Shown here in pieces: positions 26,949 to 35,282 of a stretch of 64,000 nt of DNA. This stretch comes from CAYLMG01 sp964493425. Lineage in GTDB: Bacteria > Planctomycetota > Phycisphaerae > Sedimentisphaerales > Anaerobacaceae. Under the pieces are notes generated by a model that saw only the letters and a list, made by a program, of their open reading frames with translations, ran no database searches and was not told the origin of the DNA. Within the stretch, counting starts at the first letter, position 1. Every line of letters starts with the position of its first letter. The position numbers were made by a program, and so were the translations under genes. The stretch is from NCBI GenBank assembly GCA_964493425.1, contig CAZBMW010000002.1, positions 62,001 through 126,000 of the forward strand. Direction: 5' to 3'.

Positions 26949-28790
26949 TTACTTTTTGAATTGCTCAATCACGTTGATACTTACCCAGTAGATTTTCGAC
27001 GGTTCATCCGTGCGAAATGCCTTTCTTCTGGCAAAGAACAGGTACCTGCCATCCCTCGAAAGTGACGGCCCCATCTCCCAGCCGGGCGAATTGATTTGCG
27101 GGCCCATATTTTTCGGCTCGCTCCAGCCGTCATCGGTTTTGAAACTGATATACAAATCATGCTCGCCGACGCCGCCCGGCCTGTTCGAATGAAAAATAAG
27201 AAAGCTCTCGTCAGGAGCTATCAGCGGGTCACAATCATTGTATTGAGTATTGATTCCGTCGGGCAGTCTTTCGACTTTGCTGTACCTGCCGTTTTCGAGA
27301 ACGGCTCGATAGATGTCGGCCCTGAGCCGGCTGCCGTCCCTCTCCGAGCCGAAATAGAGCGTGTTGTCGGCTGTCACTGTCGCGCACCATTCGCTGGCAG
27401 CTGTGTTAACAATGTCACCGAGTGAATGCGGCTCGCTCCAGCCGGCCGGCGTTCTGTCGAGGTAATACAAATCTGAATGCCAGGGCTTGCCGGCTTGTGG
27501 CGGGAAAAGTCGTGTAAAGAAAAATCGCTTGCCGTCAGGGCTGATGCACGGCTCACCTTCCCAGTTGCTTTCGGTCAGTGACAACCTCTGAACATTATTA
27601 AAATCTTCGGTTGAGATTTTCACGATATGGCTTTGGTCCCAGTTGGCATTTGTGACTGCGCAATACACAGTATCTTCCGTCTCATCGAACGCCAGATAAC
27701 CGATGTATGCTCCGCTCTTTGCGATTGTTTTCTGCCCGAAGACCTTCGGCGTAACGCCCGGCACTTCCGAATCGACCTTCAGGTACCCGTCTTGACGCGA
27801 CGGCTCATCAGATGACAGCTGACCTACACTATCTCTCTTGGCTTTTTGAAATTCTTGCTTTGCAATGTTCTCTCTTACAGCATCTATTATCCGAGCCTTT
27901 ATTTTGGCATCTTCTAAGTAAGCATCAAGGTATTGGTTCAGTTCCGTAAGGTTATATGGTGGCTTTGAATATGCCCGAATAATATATGGTTCCGCGCTTT
28001 TAGGAAACCGCCTTAACCATTTACGCAGCTTGTACTGCTCATTATATTTTTCGATTTTCTTTTTGTTTGCCTCAATAGCTGCTCGATATTCTGCTCGTAG
28101 AACAGTATCTTCAATAGCATTTGGATCCACGCCGGCGGGAAGTCCTGTTCCTGCAGGAGGAGCTACATTAGCGGCTAGAGGTTCGTTAGGGTCCCAATTT
28201 GGATCAATAGCATCTACCACTCGCTTCCAAGCATGCAGTCGTATTTCCACATCCTTTTTTCTAAGCTGCTCAAAAATCTGACCACGTGGAGCATTAGGAC
28301 CAATCATTAAGGTTACCACATGACCTGTCAAATCCACTTCAGTTTCAATAGGAATGTCATTTGCATCAGCCAACGCCGATAAAGCGTATTTTCTGGCAAG
28401 TACATATCGTCTGTCATCTTTAAAGCTGCCGGAACTAAGCGGCCCGCAGACTTCCAACATCAAACGAGCTTTATATTCTTTATTTTTTCCTTTCCACCTG
28501 CTATGGATTTCTTCTGCAATTTTTTCGTATTTCTCAAGATTATTTGTTTGCCCTGGAGTTAAAGATTCTTCCAGGCCTTTTATATACGCCAGCTCCTGCT
28601 CGTATTCTTTTCTTTCGATTTGCGAATCGACCTTCAGGTACCCGTCTTTGCTTAACGATGCAGCACCAAACAGGTTCACTACACTAATCATTACCGGCGT
28701 CAACAAAAAATATAGAATTCCACCCGTAATAAAAGGATGTTTTAGCATTTTTCGATAGATGTATTTGATGTAGCTAAATAGTTCGGCCAT
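26949..28790 (-). CDS. Membrane-anchored PD40 (WD40-like) protein
   Basis: The start is the ATG at 28790, which has GGAG seven bases upstream; the frame extends further but would overlap the neighbouring gene. The 613-residue protein has one membrane helix (about 13-37), then a helical linker part, then a beta-propeller with repeated blocks such as CISPDGKRFFFTRL, DNTLYFGSERDG, PLIAPDESFLIFHSNRPGG and SLSRDGRYLFFARRK. PD40 domains occur in TolB and in periplasmic binding proteins. Two 26-base direct repeats flank the linker part in frame, suggesting an insertion or duplication. The binding partner is unknown. Confidence 0.75.
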   Translation of the reverse strand: MAELFSYIKYIYRKMLKHPFITGGILYFLLTPVMISVVNLFGAASLSKDGYLKVDSQIERKEYEQELAYIKGLEESLTPGQTNNLEKYEKIAEEIHSRWKGKNKEYKARLMLEVCGPLSSGSFKDDRRYVLARKYALSALADANDIPIETEVDLTGHVVTLMIGPNAPRGQIFEQLRKKDVEIRLHAWKRVVDAIDPNWDPNEPLAANVAPPAGTGLPAGVDPNAIEDTVLRAEYRAAIEANKKKIEKYNEQYKLRKWLRRFPKSAEPYIIRAYSKPPYNLTELNQYLDAYLEDAKIKARIIDAVRENIAKQEFQKAKRDSVGQLSSDEPSRQDGYLKVDSEVPGVTPKVFGQKTIAKSGAYIGYLAFDETEDTVYCAVTNANWDQSHIVKISTEDFNNVQRLSLTESNWEGEPCISPDGKRFFFTRLFPPQAGKPWHSDLYYLDRTPAGWSEPHSLGDIVNTAASEWCATVTADNTLYFGSERDGSRLRADIYRAVLENGRYSKVERLPDGINTQYNDCDPLIAPDESFLIFHSNRPGGVGEHDLYISFKTDDGWSEPKNMGPQINSPGWEMGPSLSRDGRYLFFARRKAFRTDEPSKIYWVSINVIEQFKK

Positions 28791-28822
28791 TCCATCACTC
28801 CAATTGAATTCTTTATTCTGCA

Positions 28823-29323
28823 TCATTCGGTTGCAGTAAAGGCACTGTGGAATTGAACGGTTCCCTCGGGAATTCGATTGCAAAACGACAACGCAAGAAA
28901 ATTTTCCTGGGGTACGCCTTCGTGTTTTAGTTTATCAGGACTTCGAAAACCAAAGCATTCATAAAACTTCGGGTCACCAACAAGTACACAACCTTCAGCA
29001 CCCAAATCTTTTAATAAGCCGATGCCCTCATTGACCAGGCTTGTGCCGATACCCTGTTTCTGGTAATCAGGCATCACAGAGACAGGGCCGAGACCATACC
29101 AGTTCTTACTTCCATCTGAAAAATTCACCGGCGAAAAAGCTATGTGTCCCACAACTTTTCCATTAATTTCCGCAACAAGTGAAATAGTAAGCGCATTGGC
29201 GGCCCGCAAAGCAGTGATGATGAATTGCTCGGTATTCCTGCTATAGGGTTGATTTTCGAAAGCCAATTTCGTTATATTGGTTATCGCTTCAGCGTCCGAT
29301 TCTGTCTCTTTACGAATAATCAT
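28823..29323 (-). CDS. GNAT acetyltransferase, YhbS-like
   Basis: The 166-residue protein has the acetyl-CoA motif SVMPDYQKQGIGTSLVNEG and the later FYECFGFR region, as in YhbS-type GNATs. It starts MIIRKETESDAEAI. The substrate is not known. The gene lies just upstream of the PD40 gene with a 32-base gap, on the same strand. Confidence 0.85.
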   Translation of the reverse strand: MIIRKETESDAEAITNITKLAFENQPYSRNTEQFIITALRAANALTISLVAEINGKVVGHIAFSPVNFSDGSKNWYGLGPVSVMPDYQKQGIGTSLVNEGIGLLKDLGAEGCVLVGDPKFYECFGFRSPDKLKHEGVPQENFLALSFCNRIPEGTVQFHSAFTATE

Positions 29324-29455
29324 TTAACACTTTCCGTTAAGGCGTTTACGAATATTGTTTTCCGGCGAAGACAGTCGATAATTCTACAAAATTCACTGCT
29401 GGGAGACAAAGAAAATTTTGTTCTATGTTTCGCATCCCGAAATCTTCCGCTGGTT

Positions 29456-30034
29456 TCAGATTATCACATTGTTGTTCACAAGGGGATTAAAAAGCCTTGT
29501 CTCTTTCAGCCAGGCTGCCAGCTCGGGGCGATACTGGCAGTTCAAAGCTGCGAACTCGCCGAACAATTCTGCTGCCCGGTCGTCATAAGCAATCGCAGCG
29601 TCAAGCTCGTAATCGAAATAGCCGATGTGAATATGCTTTCCCTTAAAACCGATTATCGCAGCCCATCTCTTTTTGTCACTGCTCCAGAAAACGCCTTTGT
29701 ACCTGCTGGTCCCTCTCTCCGAAGGGATTCGATTAAAACAGTTCTGTGCAGGCGTGCAGACTCTCAAATTACTTTTGCGGTTATCTAAAGTGTTGTGATT
29801 TTTGTGGTCCACATACAAACCCGGCGGCGGAGCCAATATGTCACGGTGCATCTTTATCATTCGATTGCCTTCGCTGCGTTTGGCGTACAGGTACCCGCCC
29901 GAGCCGATACAGTACCATTTGTGCCTTGCCAGCCTGTTGTAATCGTCGGCATCGACGATTGCGAACCGGCCGCGATTCAAAACGAGCCGGCGAAAACCAA
30001 TGTCACCTGTCCTTTTGGAAAATCCGTTTGCCAT
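29456..30034 (-). CDS. HNH endonuclease with AP2 domain
   Basis: The 192-residue protein has an HNH core (YVDHKNHNTLDNRKSNL, about 75-92) and an AP2-type DNA-binding region (SRYKGVFWSSDKKRWAAII through HIGYFDYELDAAIAYD) after it. This is the architecture of free-standing homing-type endonucleases common in phages and mobile introns. No intron is visible around it. It lies downstream of the phage-like winged-helix gene in the same direction and marks that stretch as mobile. Confidence 0.85.
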   Translation of the reverse strand: MANGFSKRTGDIGFRRLVLNRGRFAIVDADDYNRLARHKWYCIGSGGYLYAKRSEGNRMIKMHRDILAPPPGLYVDHKNHNTLDNRKSNLRVCTPAQNCFNRIPSERGTSRYKGVFWSSDKKRWAAIIGFKGKHIHIGYFDYELDAAIAYDDRAAELFGEFAALNCQYRPELAAWLKETRLFNPLVNNNVII

Positions 30035-30171
30035 TTTTGCACTCCTTTAAATAACCTGTTTTCGGTCATATCTTTCCGTTGATTCAGTCCTCTGCCGTCA
30101 GTCATCCTGCTTGGAATTTATAAAAACACGTTTCGTTATTGACTTCGTGATCGCGGGCGACGAATCACCAA

Positions 30172-30810
30172 TCACGGGCTGCGAAGCTGCTTTATTATCA
30201 TCTGTCTTCGCTTCTCGAACTCTTCCGGTGACATTCGCTCCGACTTCGAACCGTTGCTGAACCTTTTTTTGAACTGCTCGATTTTCTCTCGTGCCGCCGC
30301 CCTTCGCTCTTGCAGCAGACGACTTGCCTGCCCACCGGCAGGCATAGGCAAGTCGGCTGCAGTCTCTTTATTAGTCTTTGTATTAGTATATGTATTAGTA
30401 GTATGACAATTCTGTCGTAGTCGAAGTACAGGTTTTGTCGTAGTCGATTTACCACTTTTGTCATACTCAGTATGACAATCCTGTCGTACCCCTTTCTTCG
30501 GATTGTTAATTCTTTCAGGTCCGATTTTAGAAACTTCCGGATGAAACCTCACCCAGATCGTACGATAGTATCCTTTGGGCTTTTTTACATAAATATACTT
30601 TTTCAGATTCACTAACCTTCTTGCGATCGTTCTTGCAGTCGTCATAAAGATTTGAGCTAAGGTTTTATTGCTCTGGTAACAGCCTTTCGCGCCGAAGCTG
30701 TAAAAGTGTGCCAGCAGCATCTTACATCTCCAATCGATATCGAAAAGATTAAGTATCTCATTCGGCACCCATAAGCCTTCCTGATTTTTCCTTCTCTTGT
30801 CCTTCGACAT
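30172..30810 (-). CDS. Winged-helix phage replication-type protein
   Basis: The 212-residue protein has an N-terminal helix-turn-helix (LWVPNEILNLFDIDWRCKM, then SNKTLAQIFMTTARTIARRL) of the sort used by phage replication or DnaD-like proteins. The middle is low-complexity, with repeated KS/TT and RQ(D/N)CHT words, and contains a palindromic element that encodes PMPAGGQASR. About 200 bases of this gene recur at 55.1 kb. It starts directly after the ParB-like gene and is probably the last gene of that operon. Replication or regulation is a guess from the fold. Confidence 0.6.
   Translation of the reverse strand: MSKDKRRKNQEGLWVPNEILNLFDIDWRCKMLLAHFYSFGAKGCYQSNKTLAQIFMTTARTIARRLVNLKKYIYVKKPKGYYRTIWVRFHPEVSKIGPERINNPKKGVRQDCHTEYDKSGKSTTTKPVLRLRQNCHTTNTYTNTKTNKETAADLPMPAGGQASRLLQERRAAAREKIEQFKKRFSNGSKSERMSPEEFEKRRQMIIKQLRSP
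30315..30515. repeat. 200 bp direct repeat, copy 1
   Basis: This copy is inside the winged-helix gene. A second copy in the same orientation lies at 55079-55277, 24.8 kb away, with a few substitutions and small gaps. Both carry a palindrome (GACTTGCC to GGCAAGTC) at one end and several short ATTCTGTCGTA words. Confidence 0.85.
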
Positions 30811-31434
30811 TCAACGTTCCTTGTTGGATATTCGATATTCCCTCGCTATTCTTACAAGCGCATCAGCTCTTCTCTTGGCTTTGTTGGTTATGCTCCTGTC
30901 TTCAGCGATGCCGAGCGCACGCTCGATACTCTCAAGCTGGCTATCTGAAACAAAGAAAACGAGCGGCTTTGCAAATTCAATGTCACCGGCCTTTACAGAG
31001 AGTTCCAGCCGTTTTAGGCTCGTCAGCTTTTCGATTTGTTTTTTCGTGTAAGGCAGAAGTTTTGAAAGCTCTTTCGGGTTAAAGTCAGCCTTGAGCTTTT
31101 CTAACAGCTTAAGTTTTTTCTCCAGCAGGTCGGTGCCTGCGAGTCTGTTAAGCGTAGCTAAAAGCACCGCAGTCTGCTTATCATCGACCTGCCAGACAAC
31201 GCAGTCAGCCGATTGTAAGCCGAGCTTTCTTAAGGCTTTAACGCGATGATGGCCGTTGATAATCTGATAAAAACCTTTTCTCTCCGGATGAGGCCGAACT
31301 ACAAGCGGCTCATATCTGCCGCTCAGTTTTATGTTGCGAACCAGCTTATTGAAAGTAAGCTCGCTCATCCTGTTCGGATTATCCGGATGAGCCACGAGCT
31401 TACTTAGCGCAATTTTTCTTATGTCACTTGACAT
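30811..31434 (-). CDS. ParB-like nuclease-domain protein, phage type
   Basis: The 207-residue protein has an N-terminal ParB-like domain with INGHHRVKALRKLG, the counterpart of the GERRxRA box, and LVAHPDNPNRM near the start. No parS-binding HTH is evident. The gene overlaps the GNAT gene upstream by 16 bases, so it is in one operon with it and the ABC ATPase. ParB-like proteins of this size occur in phage and DNA-modification clusters. It is distinct from the chromosomal parB at 12 kb. Confidence 0.75.
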   Translation of the reverse strand: MSSDIRKIALSKLVAHPDNPNRMSELTFNKLVRNIKLSGRYEPLVVRPHPERKGFYQIINGHHRVKALRKLGLQSADCVVWQVDDKQTAVLLATLNRLAGTDLLEKKLKLLEKLKADFNPKELSKLLPYTKKQIEKLTSLKRLELSVKAGDIEFAKPLVFFVSDSQLESIERALGIAEDRSITNKAKRRADALVRIAREYRISNKER

Positions 31435-32207
31435 CTTGATAGCGGATATCGAACATCGAACGACTTGTGCTCTTGTGCACTTTTGCTCTTATTGAACCAC
31501 ACATAATACACCGGTCTTGCTGTTAATTTGTTGAGGATATATCTTGTCCTCTCCAGGCCCTCGGTCATCAGCCTTGCCTTGCCGTAGCTGGCGAGAAATT
31601 CTCGCATCTGCCTTTCAAGAAACAAAGTCTCTTTTCTGCCGAGCCTCTCGATTTTCCTTTGCACTTTTACGGCATCGATGAGCAGATTTTCTTTTACACC
31701 GACATAATCGAAAGCCTCTTTTATTTGTACACATCTTGCCGGCAGCGGCGCTTTGTACGCTGTCATACCCGCCTTCTCGAAAAAGGGATTGACAAGTCCC
31801 ATCACCGCCATCGCCTCGATTACAGGGACATCGAGCAGGCCGAGCGTTTCTCTTACGAGAGTCGTTGCGAGGCCGAGATTTCGAAATCTCGGCTCAATAA
31901 TCACTCTGCTGATGGTCCTTATTGTTTTATTGATAACCGACAGTCTTGTTTTTTTGTCCAGGCCGTAAAGTATGTCACTCAAGGCAATGCTTCGCAGTTC
32001 AAGCGATGTCGACGGCATCGTATAGACTATCACACCCACAGCTTTTTTGTTTAGCGTCACCGCGAGCCTGCCCGTCGGTTTTAATATATAGATTGCAGCG
32101 TAAGGACCGAGATTCGTATCGCGATAATGGTACATCGAAAGCTGCTCGTAATCTTTTTTCGTTCCTTTTGCGAGCTGCAAATGCTTTATTATACTGCACT
32201 TACGCAT
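31419..32207 (-). CDS. GNAT-fold protein resembling Mom/COG2401 acetyltransferases
   Basis: The 262-residue protein has an early LSMYHYRD block, then a GNAT core with RVIIEPRFRNLGLATTLVRE and AMAVMGLVNPFFEKAGM, very like the acetyltransferase half of the ABC-ATPase/acetyltransferase fusions grouped as COG2401 and related to phage Mom. Mom modifies adenine in phage DNA. The upstream gene is the matching ABC-type ATPase, overlapping by eight bases, so the fusion is split here. A DNA-modification role is an inference from family and neighbours. Confidence 0.7.
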   Translation of the reverse strand: MRKCSIIKHLQLAKGTKKDYEQLSMYHYRDTNLGPYAAIYILKPTGRLAVTLNKKAVGVIVYTMPSTSLELRSIALSDILYGLDKKTRLSVINKTIRTISRVIIEPRFRNLGLATTLVRETLGLLDVPVIEAMAVMGLVNPFFEKAGMTAYKAPLPARCVQIKEAFDYVGVKENLLIDAVKVQRKIERLGRKETLFLERQMREFLASYGKARLMTEGLERTRYILNKLTARPVYYVWFNKSKSAQEHKSFDVRYPLSRCQVT

Positions 32208-32856
32208 ATTTTCTTCGCGTTTCCTTATATATGACGTTCGCCGGCCCGCAAAAATCCTTCACAACCAGAACGTCGGCGGCCAAATCGAGAAGTATATCTT
32301 CGTGACTCGATGCAAGGATAAATTTCGCCCCCGTCCTGTCTGCGAATTTTCTTATGTTATGCGAAATGACGCACGCAGTTATTCTGTCAAGAGACGAGCA
32401 GAACTCGTCGGCAAATACGTATTCAGCTTTTTTGCTGAGTGCCTTTGCCAAACGAAACCGCCACTTTTGCCCCTCACTTAATCTCAACGGCTGGTTCAGT
32501 ACGCAAAAAACGTCATTGAGTCCGGCAAGACTGAGAGTTTGCAGCCTGCTGATAATGTCACCATCCATACAGTCGATAACAGCCTTGTCTCTGGAAAGCT
32601 CTATCTGTGAAAGGTTTATTCTTTTTTCAGGCTTGATTTGTCCGGCAAGCTCTTCAAGAAGAACGGTTTTTCCCGAACCGGAAGGGCCTGTAATATATAC
32701 GATGTCACCTTCTTTTATTTTCAGCTCACAGCTGTGTTTAACGCTTTGCTCGTCGAGCCGGTCAGCGGTCAGCCCGAACATCCTGCAAACACGCCCAGCG
32801 CTGTCAGACAATTTTTTATTCCACCTGAATTGCTTTGATATCTTGAACGTCACCAT
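32200..32856 (-). CDS. ABC-type ATPase partner of the GNAT protein
   Basis: The 218-residue protein has Walker A GPSGSGKT (57-64), a signature-like LSEGQKWRFRLAKAL, Walker B VFADEFCSSLD and a His switch ASSHED. There is no membrane segment, so this is not a transporter component. Its size and pairing with the next gene suit the ATPase half of COG2401. The ends overlap that gene by eight bases. An HTH gene lies 42 bases upstream, on the same strand. Confidence 0.8.
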   Translation of the reverse strand: MVTFKISKQFRWNKKLSDSAGRVCRMFGLTADRLDEQSVKHSCELKIKEGDIVYITGPSGSGKTVLLEELAGQIKPEKRINLSQIELSRDKAVIDCMDGDIISRLQTLSLAGLNDVFCVLNQPLRLSEGQKWRFRLAKALSKKAEYVFADEFCSSLDRITACVISHNIRKFADRTGAKFILASSHEDILLDLAADVLVVKDFCGPANVIYKETRRKYA

Positions 32857-32898
32857 AAGAATTTAGAATTGAGAGTTAATACTGATATACCGGTACAC

Positions 32899-33309
32899 TC
32901 ATACACTGATACACTTCTTTATATTTCTGATTGCCTTTCGGACGCAGTGATAGCTTATCTTCTTTTTCTCAGCTATTTTTGTCATCGGAAGAGCGTTAAC
33001 GAAAAAGTCCTTTGCTATTTTCAGCTCGAGCGAGCTGAGCCTGTCACGGTTTCTCAGGCAGAGTATAAAATAACCGTCCATCAGCCTTTTTGTGATTTTA
33101 TGTATTCGTCTTGCGACGGTGCACTCATTTACGCCGGTAAGCTTTGCTATCTGGCGAAAGCTGTTCGAGTTCTCCAGGTACATTGTCATTAAGATTTTAT
33201 CGTCGCCGGTAAGAAGCTGAATTCTGTTTCGCAGCAGGTCGATTCTGTCGCGATTTAATTGCCGAAGTGAGAGTTCGCCCGTGATATTGTCGTGTATTCT
33301 TTTCATCAC
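32899..33309 (-). CDS. Sigma-like helix-turn-helix protein
   Basis: The 136-residue protein has two HTH-like segments: NSFRQIAKLTGVNECTVARR and ALPMTKIAEKKKISYHCVRK, resembling sigma region 4-type domains. It leads the ABC/GNAT/ParB-like operon and could control it or phage late genes. The family is not certain. Confidence 0.6.
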   Translation of the reverse strand: MMKRIHDNITGELSLRQLNRDRIDLLRNRIQLLTGDDKILMTMYLENSNSFRQIAKLTGVNECTVARRIHKITKRLMDGYFILCLRNRDRLSSLELKIAKDFFVNALPMTKIAEKKKISYHCVRKAIRNIKKCISV

Positions 33310-33472
33310 AGCCTTTGCTTTTTTTCATTTCAACCTCCCTGTCGAAGCGCCGAGAAATGTGAACTGAGAAATTACAATTGAGAATTAGGGAAATTAAATC
33401 TAAACGCTGTACATAAATAAAAAGTTAACGAAATGATTTGAGTGTCAACAAATTGATAGATTCGTAATAAAA
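33310..33472. other. Spacer with filler repeat
   Basis: The spacer contains GTGAACTGAGAAATTACAAT near 33360 of the GAACTGAG filler family. No gene or clear promoter was seen. Confidence 0.4.
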
Positions 33473-33739
33473 TTACCTGAATAAATCAGAATGCGTTCCT
33501 GTGCGTTCCAGAATAAGCTCGTCTGCTCTTATGCAGTAAATCAAAATCCAATCCGGCTCTATATGACAATCACGCCTGTTTTTCCATTTTCCGACAAGTG
33601 GATGGTCTTGACATTTAGCGGGTAAGGTTTTACCTTTGAGCAGCATTTCAATGACGTAATTCATATTGTCGGCGTCCTTGCCGCGTTTCATCATTAGCTT
33701 AAAGTCTTTTTTGAATCGGCTTGTATAAACTAAGTTCAA
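33473..33739 (-). CDS. YafQ/RelE-type toxin
   Basis: The 88-residue protein starts NLVYTSRFKKDFKLMMKRG and has LPAKCQDHPLVGKWKNRRDCHIEPDWILIY followed by GTHSDLF, the pattern of YafQ mRNA interferases with the catalytic histidines in place. The gene overlaps its antitoxin by four bases, typical for the DinJ-YafQ pair. Confidence 0.88.
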   Translation of the reverse strand: MNLVYTSRFKKDFKLMMKRGKDADNMNYVIEMLLKGKTLPAKCQDHPLVGKWKNRRDCHIEPDWILIYCIRADELILERTGTHSDLFR

Positions 33740-33996
33740 CTCTTCAGTTCCTTTGACAACTCATCAATACCCGAGACCCGGTGAAGCTCCTTATTGGCGT
33801 CGGTTTTTCTGAAGGTCTCAACTGTCGTTTCGTTCGGGATTTTAAGCTCGAAAGGAATACCCCTGGTATAGATAATCTGCTTAAAGAAAAGCGTTATAGC
33901 TTGTGACGTGGTTAATCCGAGTGAGTGCAGGATTTTCCCAGCCTGTTCTTTTGTTGCATTATCTATTCTGGTATTTATTTGTGCTGTATTGGCCAT
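33736..33996 (-). CDS. RelB/DinJ-type antitoxin
   Basis: The start is placed at the ATG at 33996, with GGAG eight bases upstream; an in-frame ATG 21 bases earlier has none. The 86-residue protein has the ribbon-helix-helix start AQINTRIDNATKEQAGKILHSLGLTTSQAI and IIYTRGIPFELK, as in DinJ. It binds the YafQ-like toxin and the operon promoter. Confidence 0.88.
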   Translation of the reverse strand: MANTAQINTRIDNATKEQAGKILHSLGLTTSQAITLFFKQIIYTRGIPFELKIPNETTVETFRKTDANKELHRVSGIDELSKELKS

Positions 33997-34197
33997 TGTA
34001 TTTTCTCCGGATTTCAATTATATTGCTTTACATTTGCTTTACATTGCCTACACATAGTATATACACATAATACGTAAAAGTCAAGGCCTGTCCTTAAAAA
34101 AATCCGGAAATTTATAAAATAAAATGAAAAAAACAACCATCTTGAAGCTGACACAATACTCAATAAGATATACGCAAATCGAAAAAACCTCTGGTTT

Positions 34198-34221
34198 GCT
34201 GGGTTGAAAAACCCGCTTTTT
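34198..34221 (+). terminator. Rho-independent terminator
   Basis: GGGTT and AACCC (34201-34214) form a short hairpin with a GAAA loop, followed by GCTTTTTTT. Orientation is plus. Confidence 0.55.
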
Positions 34222-34526
34222 TTGATTAAAAAACAACCTTCTGACCAAAAAACTATGCCTTAAAACATATTGTCAGGCCGGCCAGTAACCTCTTTTTTAT
34301 TCAGTTTTTACTGCTGACCAGAACAATATATGTTATATATATACCAAACATAATTGCAATTTTAACACCACACACAACTTTGTCAAGCTTTTTGTATGAA
34401 AAAATACAAATATTTTTAATTTTTTGGTATTTATAAAACTTCTGGCCAGAATTAAGCCTTTTTCTGGAAATTATTTTGAACTTTAGGATTGAAAGGGACG
34501 AATTATATGTTAAGATATATATGTAT

Positions 34527-34560
34527 ATTAACGTAGGTTAATAACTGTTAGACATTAACA
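34527..34560. promoter_or_regulatory. Two inverted repeats upstream of the HTH/Doc pair
   Basis: ATTAAC-GTAG-GTTAAT (34527-34542) and TGTTA-GACAT-TAACA (34546-34560) sit just before the HTH gene start and are probable binding sites for its product. The arms share the TTAAC word. Confidence 0.5.
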
Positions 34561-34577
34561 TAAACAAGAGTGATTAT

Positions 34578-34835
34578 ATGAATGAAAAAAAATGGCTTAC
34601 GATTCCTGAATTAGCAAAAAAAATGGGTATCAGCAGAATCGCTGTCTATAACCGGGTCAGAAAAGGCACAATACCAGCTCAAAAAATCGCTGGAAGATTC
34701 GTAATATCCAAAGATGATTTACCATATATTATCGGACGAAAACTAACTAAAGAAGATAAAAACAGGATTGCGTCAGTAGTAAAAAAGGCAGTGGACGAAT
34801 ACGGACAAGTTTTCAAATGGCTGAGCATGGAATAG
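34578..34835 (+). CDS. Excisionase-like HTH protein, likely antitoxin of Doc
   Basis: The 85-residue protein has a MerR/excisionase-type helix-turn-helix (LTIPELAKKMGISRIAVYNRVRKG) near the start, then a beta hairpin (AQKIAGRFVISKDDL) and a helical tail with EYGQVFKWLSME. The Doc-type toxin gene overlaps its end by 19 bases. Doc usually pairs with a Phd antitoxin, so an excisionase-like partner is a recognised but less common pairing. Confidence 0.7.
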   Translation: MNEKKWLTIPELAKKMGISRIAVYNRVRKGTIPAQKIAGRFVISKDDLPYIIGRKLTKEDKNRIASVVKKAVDEYGQVFKWLSME

Positions 34836-35257
34836 TCGGTGAAATCACAATTGAGCAGGTCCGATTCACAGCTTTCAAACTTGCGCAAAAACACCTCGCC
34901 TTTGACGAACCCATACCGGATTTCGAAACCAGATTGCCGAACATTCTTGAAAGCTGCGTAACTACACCTTTTCAAAAGGTTTATGGAAAGCAGCTTTATC
35001 CGAGATTAATCGACAAGGTCGCAATACTTTTTTACTTGATGATTAAGAACCACCCCTTTCAGAACGGCAACAAAAGAATAGCAATAATGACACTGCTAAT
35101 GTTTCTGAGCAAGCACAACAAGTGGTTACGTGCGGATATGAAGGACCTGTACGACTTCACAATCACCCTTGCCAAAAGCAAAGCTGAGGACAAGGATTTC
35201 GTTCTTTTAGCGGCAAAGCAGTTCATCACCGAACACTTAGTGAAATTCGAATCGTAA
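34817..35257 (+). CDS. Doc/Fic-type toxin
   Basis: The 146-residue protein has the Fic/Doc motif HPFQNGNKRIA with His79. Doc inactivates elongation factor Tu by phosphorylation, and other Fic proteins add AMP; the short length and order match Doc. The gene overlaps the HTH gene upstream. Confidence 0.85.
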   Translation: MAEHGIVGEITIEQVRFTAFKLAQKHLAFDEPIPDFETRLPNILESCVTTPFQKVYGKQLYPRLIDKVAILFYLMIKNHPFQNGNKRIAIMTLLMFLSKHNKWLRADMKDLYDFTITLAKSKAEDKDFVLLAAKQFITEHLVKFES

Positions 35258-35282
35258 CGCGACCCTTTCGGCTGTGTTAATT

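Larger units (their letters stand above)
34018..34577. other. AT-rich spacer between two toxin-antitoxin pairs
   Basis: This 560-base spacer is AT-rich and holds a terminator at 34198-34220 and two operator-like inverted repeats at 34527-34560. A near-palindrome TTCTGGCCAGAA occurs near 34440, with related CTGACCA words at 34235 and 34315. No coding frame is convincing. Confidence 0.5.
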
